Origin: Pseudovibrio exalbescens DSM 16456
GTDB lineage: Bacteria; Pseudomonadota; Alphaproteobacteria; Rhizobiales; Stappiaceae
Direction of reading: 5' to 3'
Length of the DNA stretch: 64,000 bases
Assembly: GCF_000422785.1 (NCBI RefSeq)
Contig: NZ_AUGS01000002.1
Location: forward strand, 310,001-374,000
In this document: positions 8,765-19,514 of the stretch, piece by piece
How positions within the stretch are numbered: the first letter of the stretch is position 1
How the letters are laid out: every line of letters begins with the position of its first letter
Made by a program: the position numbers and the translations under genes
Notes under the pieces: model-generated
The model's database searches: none
What the model was told of the DNA's origin: nothing
What the model saw: only the letters and a program-made list of their open reading frames with translations

Positions 8765-9724
8765 TCAACGGCGCGGATGTGACTTGTCGTAGGCATCCAA
8801 GAGGCGGGCACTGTTTACTTCCGTATAGATCTGCGTGGTTGAAAGGCTCGCGTGTCCAAGGAGCTCTTGAATAGAGCGCAAATCACCTCCGCCAGATAAC
8901 AGGTGGGTTGCAAACGAGTGGCGCAGGGCATGGGGGGTCGCTGTGTCTGGAAGGCCGAGCGCGCTGCGTGCTTTCTGCATGGCAAGCTGGATCATTCTCG
9001 GGTTCAATTTGCCGCCGCGTACGCCAACGAATAGCGGGCCCTTTGCCGCCAAATCATGTGGGCACTGCTCTTTATAGTCATCAATTGCATCAATCACGAC
9101 CGGCAGAAGGGGCACAAGTCGTTCCTTGCCTCCTTTGCCTCGGATACGCAGTGAGGTGTCGCCATGCTTGGGGGCTGTATCCGGTGTTAGTGCCAAGGCC
9201 TCGGAAATACGCAGACCACACCCATATAGCAGCGTAAACACGGCCGCATTGCGAGCCGCCACCCACGGTGTATCTTCGAACGACAAATCTTTGCTGACAA
9301 TTGCCTTGGCGTCTTCGGCCCCAATGGGCTTGGGTAAACTGCGGGGCAGGCGCGGGGTGCGTACTGCCGCAGCACCTGCTGCATTCACCTGACCGCGTTG
9401 TTCAAGAAAAGTGAGCAACGAGCGAATCCCTGCCAAGCCGCGCGCCAGTGTACGTGTTTGCGCCCCGCTCTGACGTCGGCGTGCAAGAAAGCCTCGGAAA
9501 TCTGCTGGCTTCAAATCCGCCAGATCCATAATGCCCGGGGCGCCGCCCAAATGATCGGTCAAGAAGCGCAGGAATTGTTGGACGTCGCGTTCGTAGGCAA
9601 TCAAGGTATGATCGGAATAGCGTCGCTCAGAGCCCAGAAAGTTGAGCCAGTCTTCGAGCGCGGCATTCAGATCCGGCTTGGCAATCACGAGCAGATCGTC
9701 GGATGAAAAGGATGAAGCTACCAT
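8765..9724 (-). CDS. xerC: Site-specific tyrosine recombinase XerC
   Basis: This is a 319-residue tyrosine recombinase with an N-terminal SAM-like core-binding domain (WLNFLGSERRYSDHTLIAYERDV) and a C-terminal catalytic domain. The catalytic set is visible: Arg in YGCGLRISEAL, Lys in the RGKGGKERLVP turn, His-x-x-Arg in HALRHSFATHLL, His in ELLGHASLSTTQIYT and the nucleophile Tyr of that last motif. These recombinases resolve chromosome dimers at dif. It is called XerC and not XerD because it lies in the same neighbourhood as priA, as I recall for other alphaproteobacteria, so the C/D call is inference. The ATG at 9724 has a weak ribosome-binding site. Confidence 0.88.
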   Translation of the reverse strand: MVASSFSSDDLLVIAKPDLNAALEDWLNFLGSERRYSDHTLIAYERDVQQFLRFLTDHLGGAPGIMDLADLKPADFRGFLARRRQSGAQTRTLARGLAGIRSLLTFLEQRGQVNAAGAAAVRTPRLPRSLPKPIGAEDAKAIVSKDLSFEDTPWVAARNAAVFTLLYGCGLRISEALALTPDTAPKHGDTSLRIRGKGGKERLVPLLPVVIDAIDDYKEQCPHDLAAKGPLFVGVRGGKLNPRMIQLAMQKARSALGLPDTATPHALRHSFATHLLSGGGDLRSIQELLGHASLSTTQIYTEVNSARLLDAYDKSHPRR

Positions 9725-9778
9725 CAGGATAATGTGACCCAAAACCGTCTAGGAACCGTTACCTATCAACCACCGACG

Positions 9779-10513
9779 CTAGAAACCAGAGGCGACGAAC
9801 GGGTTTGTAGTTCCTTGTATTTCAACAATCCGGCGATCGCGTTCGAGTTCCCAAGCCGATATGGGATCTGCAACATGCCATTTTTCGAACATCTGTATTT
9901 CTGGATCGCTGAGGTTCATTCCGTAGGTACTGCGCATGTAGAAATAGGCCCGTGCGATGTCTCCTCTTATCGCCTCAGCGGGCTCCATTAAATCTTTGGC
10001 AAAGTCGATCTCAAAGTCGCAAGCGCCGTAGGATCTGGGCTCACCTGGCAATTCGGCGATCCGATAGTTTGAGCGATCCCCGTTCAATTCGCCCACTGCG
10101 GGGACCAGATTGTGAAGGTCGGCTTCCATCATCTTGAACTGAGGGTCAACTTTGCGACAGCAGCGCCGACCCTTGTAGGTCTTGCCCTTTGAAGTGACAC
10201 ATTCGGGATCGCCGTCTGTCCAGCAGGTGCGCCATGAGCCAAAGCGTGAGGCTGGAACAACGTGCTCCCATTCAATGCGTTTCCCACGCTTTGCGCTTTT
10301 ACGCGGCGTGTAGCCACAAATGGTGCTATCTACTTGCTTCTCTTGAGAATAGTTGCAACCGCAATAAAAGCTCTTGCGTTCCTCGCTGCTGCGGTAAATT
10401 GAGCGTTCCAGATGCTTTTTCGCGGTGCTGAAAGAAAAGTCCGGTTCCGCCAATGTAGTTGCTGGAAAGAGCCAAACAATCAGAAGCCCAAGAGAAATCC
10501 GCAGGAGTGCCAT
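9779..10513 (-). CDS. Secreted endonuclease I (EndA/Vvn family)
   Basis: This 244-residue protein begins with a signal peptide (MALLRISLGLLIVWLFPATTLA) and matches the endonuclease I family, which cuts DNA non-specifically in the periplasm or outside the cell. The active-site block RIEWEHVVPASRFG (about residues 77-90, with the catalytic His) and the downstream MEADLHNLVPAVGELNGDRSNY (with metal-binding Asn) are both intact. The mature part has eight cysteines, in keeping with the disulfide-rich Vvn type, which is kept inactive in a reducing cytosol. It is a single gene. A role in nutrient scavenging or in limiting incoming DNA is inference. Confidence 0.9.
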   Translation of the reverse strand: MALLRISLGLLIVWLFPATTLAEPDFSFSTAKKHLERSIYRSSEERKSFYCGCNYSQEKQVDSTICGYTPRKSAKRGKRIEWEHVVPASRFGSWRTCWTDGDPECVTSKGKTYKGRRCCRKVDPQFKMMEADLHNLVPAVGELNGDRSNYRIAELPGEPRSYGACDFEIDFAKDLMEPAEAIRGDIARAYFYMRSTYGMNLSDPEIQMFEKWHVADPISAWELERDRRIVEIQGTTNPFVASGF

Positions 10514-10650
10514 CTATCTGATACCTGTTGCCATCACAAGCGCTGAGGCGCGCGCAAACAGGTGGACGCACATGGTTTAACATCGTGTTAAGGAACTGGA
10601 GTGGTTTATAAACACCCCCACTTCTTATGTGTATGACCTTTGCAATAAGC

Positions 10651-10682
10651 AAAAAGCGCGGCCGTTTCTGGCCGCGCTTTTT
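10651..10682 (-). terminator. Terminator after the transaldolase gene (bidirectional form)
   Basis: A long stem (AAAAAGCGCGGCC 10651-10663 with GGCCGCGCTTTTT 10670-10682) encloses a 6-base loop. The T-run on the minus strand serves the transaldolase gene, which ends 27 bases away. The symmetric A/T arms would also stop plus-strand transcription. Confidence 0.9.
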
Positions 10683-10708
10683 AGCTTGAAGCTTCTATGA
10701 GAAATTGT

Positions 10709-11362
10709 TCAGAGAATGCTCTGACCGGTTTTTTCCCAGTCCTTCATGAAGGCTTCAAGGCCCTTGTCGGTGAGCGGGTGCTTTACGAGTGATTTCAGGG
10801 TCGCAGGTGGAATTGTAGCCACATCTGCCCCGATGAGAGCGCAGTCCTTCACATGATTGACGGTGCGGATCGAGGCTGCGAGTACTTCGGTTTCAAAGCC
10901 GTAGTTGTCATAAATCTGGCGGATCTCGGCGATCAGGTCGAGACCTTCGATATTGATGTCATCGAGCCGCCCAATGAATGGAGAGATGAAAGAGGCGCCA
11001 GCTTTCGCGGCAAGTAAGGCCTGATTGGCAGAAAAGCAGAGGGTGACATTCGTCTTTACGCCTTTGTCGGCAAGTGCGCGGCACGCCTTCAGGCCGTCAA
11101 GTGTCAAGGGCAGCTTCACGCAAATATTGTCGGCAATTGCTGCCAGCTCGTTGGCCTCTGCCAGCATTGCTTCCTTTTCCATGGCAACAACTTCAGCTGA
11201 CACGGGGCCATCAACAATATCGCAGATCTCTGCAATCACTTCTTTCATGGGCCGACCGGCTTTCATGATCAGCGATGGGTTGGTGGTCACACCGTCCAAA
11301 AGTCCGGTTTCCGCGAGCTCCCGAATTTCTGCTGTGTCAGCAGTGTCGACGAAGAATTTCAT
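10709..11362 (-). CDS. tal: Transaldolase (TalC/FSA-like small form)
   Basis: This 217-residue class I aldolase belongs to the small transaldolase / fructose-6-phosphate aldolase family of the pentose phosphate pathway. The Schiff-base lysine is Lys83 in ICVKLPLT. The two positions that, as I recall, separate the activities read Glu57 (SAEVVA) and Phe129 (ISPFIGR), where E. coli FsaA has Gln and Tyr. This favours true transaldolase activity over FSA. The N-terminal [13 protein letters not shown] and TTNPSLI motifs are typical. AGGAG lies 11 bases before the ATG. It stands alone between the endonuclease and the divergent priA. Confidence 0.92.
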   Translation of the reverse strand: MKFFVDTADTAEIRELAETGLLDGVTTNPSLIMKAGRPMKEVIAEICDIVDGPVSAEVVAMEKEAMLAEANELAAIADNICVKLPLTLDGLKACRALADKGVKTNVTLCFSANQALLAAKAGASFISPFIGRLDDINIEGLDLIAEIRQIYDNYGFETEVLAASIRTVNHVKDCALIGADVATIPPATLKSLVKHPLTDKGLEAFMKDWEKTGQSIL

Positions 11363-11513
11363 GCCTAATCTGGCTCCTGTTGTCGTTATCTGGCCTCGTC
11401 CCGCGGTTAGATGGGGAGGGGACCTAGAAATCTCTCTATCAAGCGCCTTCTTTCGCCTAAACTAGCCGCAATCGGCGTTTTTCAATCAACAAGCAAGCAA
11501 AAGGACCTGAGGC

Positions 11514-13727
11514 TTGGAAGGAACTGCGGAAATCTTTGGCGACCTGCCTTTTGAAAATCAAGGGCAAATTGTACCTGTTCTGGTGCCGGTTGCCGTTGCG
11601 GGCCCGTACTCCTACAAGGTCCCGGAGGATATGCAGGTTCGCCCGGGCTCAATCGTTCGCGTACCGCTGGGCTCGCGCAGTGTGATCGGCGCTGTATGGG
11701 ACGGTGAAGCCGACAAATCCGTGAATCCAAAAAAACTGAAGTCAATTCAGCAGGTATTCAGTGCTGATCCGTTGCAAGAGGACCTGCGTCGTTTCGTTGA
11801 CTGGGTGGCGAACTGGACGCTCGGCGCGCCCGGCATGGTGTTGCGCATGGTGCTTCGGTCCGAAGAGGCGCTGGAGCCGGAAAAACAGGTTTTGGGGTTC
11901 AGGCGAATTCCGGGGAAAGAGCCCGAACGCAAGACTGCGGCCCGTCAACGTGTGCTGGATCTGTTGGATGACGGAATGGCGTGGACCAAAGCAGGCCTCT
12001 CCGGAGCTGCGGGGGTTAGTCCCTCCGTCATCGATGGGTTGAAGGATCATGGGGTGTTGGAAACCACCTTGTTGCCTGCAACGCCTCCGCTGCCAGATCC
12101 GGACCCCACGCTGCCCGGCCCCACTCTGACCGATATGCAGAAAGAGGCCGCCGAGAGACTGGTTGCCGCCGTTGGCAACGGGTTCAAATGCTTTCTGATT
12201 GATGGCGTCACGGGCTCCGGCAAGACTGAAGTGTATTTCGAGGCACTCGCTGAAGCGCTCCGTCGCGGCCAGCAAACACTCATTTTATTACCGGAAATCG
12301 CATTGACGAGTCAGTTTCTGGATCGTTTCGAGCGTCGGTTTGGTGTGCGACCGGCTGAATGGCACTCTCAGGTTCCCGCGCGCCGCCGAGAACGAACATG
12401 GCGCGGCGTCGCGAATGGCGAGGTGAAGGTCGTTGTGGGTGCGCGTTCGGCGCTTTTCCTGCCGTTCTGCAGTCTTGGTCTTGCCATCGTGGATGAAGAG
12501 CATGATGGCGCTTACAAACAAGACGATCGAGTGCCCTACAACGCGCGCGACATGGCGGTGGTACGCGGGCACATCACAGGGTTCCCTGTCATTCTTGCCA
12601 GCGCCACCCCTTCGGTTGAGAGCCGGGTAAATGCACAGCTTGGTCGGTATGATCTGATCTCGCTGCCCGAACGGGCGTCCGGTGCAGCCATGCCTGAGCT
12701 GGTTGGCATCGACATGCGAACGGACGGACCAGAGCGTGGGCGATGGTTGGCCCCTTCCCTGGTCAAGGCTATGCAGGAAACCCTTACGGCTGGCAATCAG
12801 GTACTTTTGTTCTTGAATCGGCGGGGTTATGCACCGCTGACGTTGTGCCGAACGTGTGGTCACCGGTTCCACTGCGAAAACTGCTCGGCTTGGCTCGTCG
12901 AACATCGCTTTCGTGGGCGCTTGGTTTGCCACCACTGTGGCTATTCGCAGCCCATACCGGACAAGTGTCCAGAATGCGGTAAGCCTGATTCCCTCGTCGC
13001 ATGTGGTCCCGGCGTGGAAAGAATCGGCGAAGATGTCGCAGATCTGTTTCCCGAAGCCCGGGTTCTTGTCTTGTCTTCCGATCTCCCAGGAGGAACTGAA
13101 CGAATCAAGAGAGAGATGGACCTGATCGAACGCGGGGAAGTGGATATCGTTATTGGCACCCAGCTTGTGGCAAAGGGTCACAACTTCCCCTTGATGACAC
13201 TTGTTGGCGTCATTGATGCGGATCTGGGCTTGGCGAACGGCGATCCGCGTGCGGCAGAAAAGACCTTTCAACTCTTGGCGCAGGTCACAGGACGTGCCGG
13301 GCGTATAAATGGCGGCGGCAAGGGGTTTTTGCAGACCTACAACCCGGATCAGCCGGTTATTCAGGCGTTACTCTCCGGGAACCCGGAGTCCTTTTATGAT
13401 GTAGAGATTGAGTCGCGAGAGCATGCAGGGTTGCCGCCTTTTGGCAGACTCGCTGCTCTTGTCGTCTCAGGCCCCGACAGGGTGTCGGCAGAAAGTTATG
13501 CACGACATGTCGTAAGTGTCGCGCCTGTTGATAGTCCCGTCTCCATCTTGGGGCCAGCAGAGGCCGCTATGGCTCAAGTGCGTGGTCGTTTTCGGTTCCG
13601 CATATTGGTAATTGCCCGTAGAGGGTTTGATTTGCAAGGGTTTCTGCGAGCTTGGCTGCAACGCGTAAATCAGCCTAAGAACAATATTCGTCTACAGGTG
13701 GACATAGATCCGCAGAGCTTCATGTAG
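11514..13727 (+). CDS. priA: Primosomal helicase PriA
   Basis: PriA recognises stalled or D-loop forks and reloads the replicative helicase. The 737 residues show an N-terminal 3'-end-binding domain (VLVPVAVAGPYSYKVPE), Walker A GVTGSGKTEVYFEA near residue 236, the DEEH box (IVDEEHDGAYKQDD), helicase motifs V-VI (GTQLVAKGHNFP, QVTGRAGR) and a cysteine-rich zinc module with paired CxxC motifs (CRTCGHRFHCENC, CHHC, CPEC). The start is a TTG at 11514 with AAGGA eight bases upstream. No earlier ATG fits, and a later one would cut into the N-terminal domain. It precedes the ATP synthase operon. Confidence 0.95.
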   Translation: MEGTAEIFGDLPFENQGQIVPVLVPVAVAGPYSYKVPEDMQVRPGSIVRVPLGSRSVIGAVWDGEADKSVNPKKLKSIQQVFSADPLQEDLRRFVDWVANWTLGAPGMVLRMVLRSEEALEPEKQVLGFRRIPGKEPERKTAARQRVLDLLDDGMAWTKAGLSGAAGVSPSVIDGLKDHGVLETTLLPATPPLPDPDPTLPGPTLTDMQKEAAERLVAAVGNGFKCFLIDGVTGSGKTEVYFEALAEALRRGQQTLILLPEIALTSQFLDRFERRFGVRPAEWHSQVPARRRERTWRGVANGEVKVVVGARSALFLPFCSLGLAIVDEEHDGAYKQDDRVPYNARDMAVVRGHITGFPVILASATPSVESRVNAQLGRYDLISLPERASGAAMPELVGIDMRTDGPERGRWLAPSLVKAMQETLTAGNQVLLFLNRRGYAPLTLCRTCGHRFHCENCSAWLVEHRFRGRLVCHHCGYSQPIPDKCPECGKPDSLVACGPGVERIGEDVADLFPEARVLVLSSDLPGGTERIKREMDLIERGEVDIVIGTQLVAKGHNFPLMTLVGVIDADLGLANGDPRAAEKTFQLLAQVTGRAGRINGGGKGFLQTYNPDQPVIQALLSGNPESFYDVEIESREHAGLPPFGRLAALVVSGPDRVSAESYARHVVSVAPVDSPVSILGPAEAAMAQVRGRFRFRILVIARRGFDLQGFLRAWLQRVNQPKNNIRLQVDIDPQSFM

Positions 13728-13940
13728 TCTGCCAATGCCAATACTAACCTGAGGCTGTGCGTTGGAATACTTAGCCCGTATTGCATGGCTGCCATGCCTG
13801 TGCTATGCGAAGCGCGGCTTTAAGGATATGGTATACCTTATACCTTATCCGAAAATCTGAATTACATGCGACTTTTCAAGGTGTTGGAATCTTGGCGAGT
13901 CTCGCTACCAACCTTGAATGCGCCGGAGAGCACGGATCCA

Positions 13941-14501
13941 GTGACTGACAACGTATCTCTCATTTCAGGCGTGGCCTTGCGTTACGCTTCCGCCCTGCTA
14001 GAGCTCGCAGAGGAGCAGAATGCTGTTGCGGAAGTCGAGGCTGCTCTCGATCGTTTTGATGCTCTTATTAAAGAGAGCTCAGATCTAGATCGCCTCATCA
14101 AGAGCCCCGTTTTTAGTGCAGACGCGCAAACTAAAGCGCTCACCCCTATCTTGGAGAAGGCCGGCATTTCTGGCCTCACCGCAAATTTTGTGAAGTTGGT
14201 TGCCAAAAATCGGCGCCTCTTTGCGATCCCAGGTATGATTTCAGCCTTCCGTTCGCTGCTGGCCGCAAAACGCGGCGAAGTTACCGCTGAGGTGACTTCG
14301 GCAACCGAACTTTCGGCTGATCACACTTCTGCTCTGCGCGAAGCGCTCAATGCTTCCACGGGCAAGGACGTTAACGTAGTAGTGAAGGTAGACCCATCCA
14401 TTATTGGCGGCCTCATCGTGAAGGTGGGCAGCCGGATGATCGATACCTCGCTACGTACCAAGCTCAACTCTCTTAAGTTCGCGATGAAAGAGGTCGGCTG
14501 A
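13941..14501 (+). CDS. atpH: F1Fo ATP synthase delta subunit
   Basis: Delta links the F1 head to the peripheral stalk. I start it at the GTG at 13941, which gives 186 residues beginning [23 protein letters not shown], the usual length and N-terminus of alphaproteobacterial delta. The frame stays open back to an ATG at 13866, but that ATG has no ribosome-binding site and would add 25 residues unlike the family. The C-terminal [21 protein letters not shown] motif is conserved. Its stop overlaps the atpA ATG by one base. Together with atpA, atpG, atpD and atpC it forms the five-gene F1 operon. The Fo genes are elsewhere, as is usual in this class. Confidence 0.93.
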   Translation: MTDNVSLISGVALRYASALLELAEEQNAVAEVEAALDRFDALIKESSDLDRLIKSPVFSADAQTKALTPILEKAGISGLTANFVKLVAKNRRLFAIPGMISAFRSLLAAKRGEVTAEVTSATELSADHTSALREALNASTGKDVNVVVKVDPSIIGGLIVKVGSRMIDTSLRTKLNSLKFAMKEVG

Positions 14502-16030
14502 TGGATATTCGGGCCGCGGAAATTTCCGCCATCCTAAAGGACCAGATCAAGAACTTCGGTCAAGAGGCCGAGGTTACTGAAGTAGGTCAGGTTCTTTCAG
14601 TAGGCGACGGGATTGCCCGCGTTTACGGTCTGGACCAGGTCCAGGCGGGTGAAATGGTCGAGTTCCCTGGAGGAATCCGGGGTATGGCACTCAACCTAGA
14701 AACAGACAATGTCGGTGTTGTTATCTTTGGTAGCGACCGTGACATTAAGGAAGGTGACACCGTTAAACGGACCGGTGCCATCGTGGACGTGCCAGTGGGC
14801 AAAGGCCTGCTGGGTCGCGTTGTGGATCCTCTCGGCAACCCGATCGATGGTAAAGGCCCGATCGAGGCAGCAGAGCGTCGCCGCGTAGACGTTAAGGCGC
14901 CGGGCATCCTGCCGCGTAAGTCGGTGCATGAACCGATGTCCACCGGCCTCAAGGCGATCGACGCCCTGATCCCGATTGGTCGTGGTCAGCGCGAGTTGGT
15001 GATTGGTGACCGGCAGACCGGTAAAACCGCGATCATCCTCGATACCTTCCTCAACCAGAAGCCGCTTCATGCGTCTGATGACGAGCACGAAAAGCTCTAC
15101 TGCATCTACGTAGCCGTTGGTCAGAAGCGCTCCACGGTTGCTCAGTTCGTGAAGGCTCTGGAAGACGCCGGCGCAATGGAATACTCCATCGTTGTTGCTG
15201 CTACTGCGTCTGACCCTGCGCCTCTTCAGTACCTGGCGCCATTTGCCGGTACGACCATGGGTGAGTATTTCCGTGACAACAGCATGCACGCTGTGATCGG
15301 TTACGACGACTTGTCCAAGCAGGCCGTTGCTTATCGTCAGATGTCGCTGCTTCTCCGTCGTCCACCAGGACGTGAAGCATTTCCTGGCGACGTTTTCTAC
15401 CTCCACTCTCGTCTTCTCGAGCGTTCCGCTAAGCTGAACGAAGACCATGGACGTGGTTCTTTGACTGCGCTGCCAGTGATTGAAACACAGGGTAACGACG
15501 TGTCGGCCTTTATTCCGACCAACGTTATCTCCATTACAGATGGTCAGATCTTCCTCGAGACAGACCTGTTCTTCCAGGGTATTCGCCCGGCAGTGAACGT
15601 CGGTCTGTCCGTGTCGCGTGTGGGTTCGTCCGCTCAGATCAAAGCCATGAAGCAAGTTGCTGGCCCGATTAAGGGTGAGCTGGCGCAGTACCGTGAAATG
15701 GCGGCATTTGCGCAGTTTGGCTCTGATCTGGATGCCACGACTCAGCGTCTTCTGGCCCGTGGTGCGCGTTTGACCGAGCTGCTGAAGCAGCCACAGTTCT
15801 CTCCGCTGAAGACAGAAGAACAGGTCGTCGTGATCTACGCAGGTGTGAACGGTTATCTCGATAACATCCCTGTCGAGAAAGTTCGCGAGTTCGAAGAAGG
15901 CCTGCTGCGCTATATGCGTGCAGAACAGTCTGATGTTCTTTCTCTCATCTGGGAGAAGAAGGCTCTGGACGACGAACTCACCGGAAAACTGAAGGCGGCA
16001 ATTGACGCTTACGTCAAGACCCTTGGTTAA
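14501..16030 (+). CDS. atpA: F1Fo ATP synthase alpha subunit
   Basis: This is the non-catalytic nucleotide-binding subunit of F1 (509 residues). It shows the N-terminal beta barrel ([14 protein letters not shown]), Walker A GDRQTGKT near residue 170, the [15 protein letters not shown] region and the alpha signature [17 protein letters not shown]. Length equals the family norm. It shares one base with atpH and is followed by atpG after 32 bases. The strong codon bias seen here is typical of very highly expressed genes and leaves a long but meaningless open frame on the opposite strand. Confidence 0.98.
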   Translation: MDIRAAEISAILKDQIKNFGQEAEVTEVGQVLSVGDGIARVYGLDQVQAGEMVEFPGGIRGMALNLETDNVGVVIFGSDRDIKEGDTVKRTGAIVDVPVGKGLLGRVVDPLGNPIDGKGPIEAAERRRVDVKAPGILPRKSVHEPMSTGLKAIDALIPIGRGQRELVIGDRQTGKTAIILDTFLNQKPLHASDDEHEKLYCIYVAVGQKRSTVAQFVKALEDAGAMEYSIVVAATASDPAPLQYLAPFAGTTMGEYFRDNSMHAVIGYDDLSKQAVAYRQMSLLLRRPPGREAFPGDVFYLHSRLLERSAKLNEDHGRGSLTALPVIETQGNDVSAFIPTNVISITDGQIFLETDLFFQGIRPAVNVGLSVSRVGSSAQIKAMKQVAGPIKGELAQYREMAAFAQFGSDLDATTQRLLARGARLTELLKQPQFSPLKTEEQVVVIYAGVNGYLDNIPVEKVREFEEGLLRYMRAEQSDVLSLIWEKKALDDELTGKLKAAIDAYVKTLG

Positions 16031-16062
16031 TCGAAGCAACGGGATAAGGAACGGGGGCGCCC

Positions 16063-16947
16063 ATGGCGAGCCTTAAGGACCTAAAAAACCGCATCGCTTC
16101 GGTCAAAGCGACGCAGAAAATCACCAAGGCCATGCAGATGGTGGCCGCGGCTAAGCTGCGTCGTGCTCAGGAGGCCGCTGAGGCATCTCGTCCCTATGCT
16201 GAACGCATGGGGACAGTGCTCGGCAATCTGGCCGCCGGAGTACAGGGACGAGACGATGCGCCGAAGCTGATGGCAGGCACGGGCAAGGAACAGGTACACC
16301 TGCTTCTCGTCTGCACCGCAGAGCGTGGCCTTTGTGGTGGCTTTAACTCCTCTATTGCCAAGTTGGCTCGGGAGCATGCCAAAAAGCTGATTGCCGAAGG
16401 CAAGACGGTTCAGATCGTCACCATCGGCCGGAAGGGCTTTGACGCCCTGAAGCGTGATTTAGGTCAGCACATTGTTGAAAAGATCGAGCTGACTGAAAAG
16501 AAGATCGAGTTCGGACGCATCAAGCAGATCGCAGATCAGATCCTCACCATGTTTGAGGAGGAAAAGTTCGATGTCTGCACGTTGTTCTACTCGCGCTTCC
16601 AGTCAGTGATTAGTCAGGTTCCAACCGCAAGCCAGATCATCCCGGCGACATTTGATGTCGAAGACGATGACAAGGCAGCGTCCGGAGCAACCGCGCTTTA
16701 CGACTACGAACCGGGCGAACAAGAGATTTTAGAAACTCTTTTGCCTCGGAACATTAGCGTACAGATTTACAGCGCGATTCTCGAAAACGCTGCGTCTGAG
16801 CAGGGTGCGCGCATGACCGCAATGGACAATGCGACACGCAATGCGGGTGAGATGATCGATAAACTGACACTGAGCTACAACCGCCAGCGTCAGGCTCAGA
16901 TCACCAAGGAACTGATTGAAATCATTTCAGGCGCAGAAGCGCTCTGA
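16063..16947 (+). CDS. atpG: F1Fo ATP synthase gamma subunit
   Basis: Gamma is the central rotor shaft. The 294 residues start with the conserved coiled coil [36 protein letters not shown] and end with the C-terminal helix that contains [20 protein letters not shown] and [12 protein letters not shown]. These two helices form the axle. Spacing to atpA (32 bases) and atpD (24 bases) fits a single operon. Confidence 0.97.
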   Translation: MASLKDLKNRIASVKATQKITKAMQMVAAAKLRRAQEAAEASRPYAERMGTVLGNLAAGVQGRDDAPKLMAGTGKEQVHLLLVCTAERGLCGGFNSSIAKLAREHAKKLIAEGKTVQIVTIGRKGFDALKRDLGQHIVEKIELTEKKIEFGRIKQIADQILTMFEEEKFDVCTLFYSRFQSVISQVPTASQIIPATFDVEDDDKAASGATALYDYEPGEQEILETLLPRNISVQIYSAILENAASEQGARMTAMDNATRNAGEMIDKLTLSYNRQRQAQITKELIEIISGAEAL

Positions 16948-16956
16948 CCGAGTTGA

Positions 16957-18396
<1,440 letters not shown>

Positions 18397-18475
18397 GCTC
18401 GGTCTGGCGATCGAATGAACAGAGCGACGGTTGATTGTGACCGTCGCTTGTAGAGACGGACAGAGGAAGAGCTAA

Positions 18476-18874
18476 ATGGCTGATACGTTTCAGTTTGAGC
18501 TGGTTTCACCAGATCAACTCTTGCTTTCGGAAGCGGTGACGGCAGCTGTCGTTCCGGGTACTGAAGGTGAGTTTGGTGTTGGTGCCGGCCACTCGCCGTT
18601 TCTGTCTACCATGCGCCCGGGCGTCGTTCGCGCGACCGGTGCAAATGGAGACCAGCACGAGTATTTTGTTCGCGGCGGTTTTGCTGACGTCTCACAGTCC
18701 GGTGTGACTGTGCTGGCTGAGCAAGCCATTCCGATGAGCGAAATCAATGCGGCTTATCTCGATCAGCAGATCCAGAACGCTGAAGAGGATGTCGCCGATG
18801 CGCGCGATGACATTGAGCGCCAACAGGCTGAGCTGGTGCTGTCACAGTTGCAGGAAATTAAAGCCGCACTGTGA
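18476..18874 (+). CDS. atpC: F1Fo ATP synthase epsilon subunit
   Basis: Epsilon (132 residues) sits at the base of the rotor and inhibits ATP hydrolysis. The N-terminal beta sandwich has the conserved VPGTEGEFGVGAGHSPFLSTMRPGVV segment, and the C-terminal part forms the short helical hairpin. AGAGGAAGAG gives a strong ribosome-binding site. It is the last gene of the F1 operon and is followed by a terminator. Confidence 0.95.
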   Translation: MADTFQFELVSPDQLLLSEAVTAAVVPGTEGEFGVGAGHSPFLSTMRPGVVRATGANGDQHEYFVRGGFADVSQSGVTVLAEQAIPMSEINAAYLDQQIQNAEEDVADARDDIERQQAELVLSQLQEIKAAL

Positions 18875-18890
18875 GAAAAGGCTTTCAAAC

Positions 18891-18922
18891 AAAAAACCCC
18901 GGCAATTTGCCGGGGTTTTTTT
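18891..18922 (+). terminator. Terminator after atpC (bidirectional form)
   Basis: A perfect stem (AAAAAACCCCGGCAA with its complement, 18891-18921) carries long A and T arms. It ends the atp operon and, read on the minus strand, also the small gene at 18967-19173. Confidence 0.92.
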
Positions 18923-18966
18923 GTGGGATTCCTACAAAAGCAGAGTTGTTCGACCAACCACTGCTA

Positions 18967-19173
18967 CTAGGCAGCCAGACGCCGATTGTACGGAACAAAC
19001 TTTGTTTGGCTGGCGCGGGCCTTGCGCTGTTCTGGCGTCTCATAAACAATCGTACGGTGATAGGCACAATAGGAGCCACCTTCATTCGAGTTGGTGCAAG
19101 GGAATGTGTAGTTTCCGCTGTCGCCTTCAGTCCATTTGCATTGGCCCGGGCGCGGCATAGTCAGGGCAGTCAT
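18967..19173 (-). CDS. Mini-protein resembling the GcrA C-terminal domain
   Basis: This is a 68-residue protein. Its core pattern C-K-W-x(2)-GD, then Cys, then GGSYCAYHRTIVYE, closely follows the C-terminal module of the alphaproteobacterial cell-cycle regulator GcrA (C-x-WPIGD ... YC-x2-H-x-x-x-AY). The N-terminal DNA-binding helix-turn-helix of GcrA is absent. Three cysteines and a histidine could hold a metal ion. GcrA's C-terminal part contacts sigma70 in the known system, so a small sigma-factor-binding protein is one guess. An unrelated metal-binding peptide is equally possible. AGAAGG lies about 12 bases before the ATG at 19173. It converges on atpC and shares its terminator. Confidence 0.72.
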   Translation of the reverse strand: MTALTMPRPGQCKWTEGDSGNYTFPCTNSNEGGSYCAYHRTIVYETPEQRKARASQTKFVPYNRRLAA

Positions 19174-19514
19174 GAGCGTGCTAGCCTTCTATTTTCTTGA
19201 ACAGCTTTGAAACGGACCATCAGTCGCACGAGGTGCCGAGCGGACAGGAAGCCGTTTGCAAGCCGTATTCTTTTCATGAAATAAAATTCAAGGCGCGACT
19301 GCTTCAAGCATCGCGCCCTTGATTGATCGCGAAGATAGATAGTTCACACCAAGATTTCCAGAGGCAAATACAGCCCAATAGAGCGTCCAGGTGTCGCGGT
19401 TCAGTTAAGTAGCTGAAGAACTTTTACTCTTTTGAGCTAATATATTATAATATTTCTGCAATATGCAGGCTGCTGTGTCACAGAGCTGTTGTCATTGCCG
19501 CATTTCCGACAGAA
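19174..19514. other. Gene-free stretch between the mini-GcrA gene and the MoCo enzyme gene
   Basis: About 340 bases, AT-rich towards 19430-19460, without a convincing reading frame. It holds one imperfect hairpin at 19288-19322, listed separately. The rest probably includes the promoter of the small gene at 18967-19173. I see nothing else in it. Confidence 0.5.
19288..19322 (-). terminator. Possible terminator of the xdhC/MoCo unit
   Basis: On the minus strand TCAAGGGCGCGA and TCGCGCCTTGA pair with one bulged base, and an inner TGCTT/AAGCA stem extends the hairpin. It is followed by ATTTTATTT. It lies about 190 bases past the stop of the molybdenum-cofactor gene, which is far for an intrinsic terminator. 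Confidence 0.45.

Noticed and set aside
9734-9991. Short plus-strand frame between xerC and the endonuclease gene
   Set aside because: It overlaps the 3' end of the endonuclease gene, lacks a ribosome-binding site and has no recognisable motif.
14696-16039. Open frame of about 447 codons on the minus strand opposite atpA
   Set aside because: It mirrors the strong codon bias of atpA, has no ribosome-binding site and no family resemblance. Similar antisense frames lie opposite atpD, ahcY, rpsA and ugpB, all highly expressed genes.
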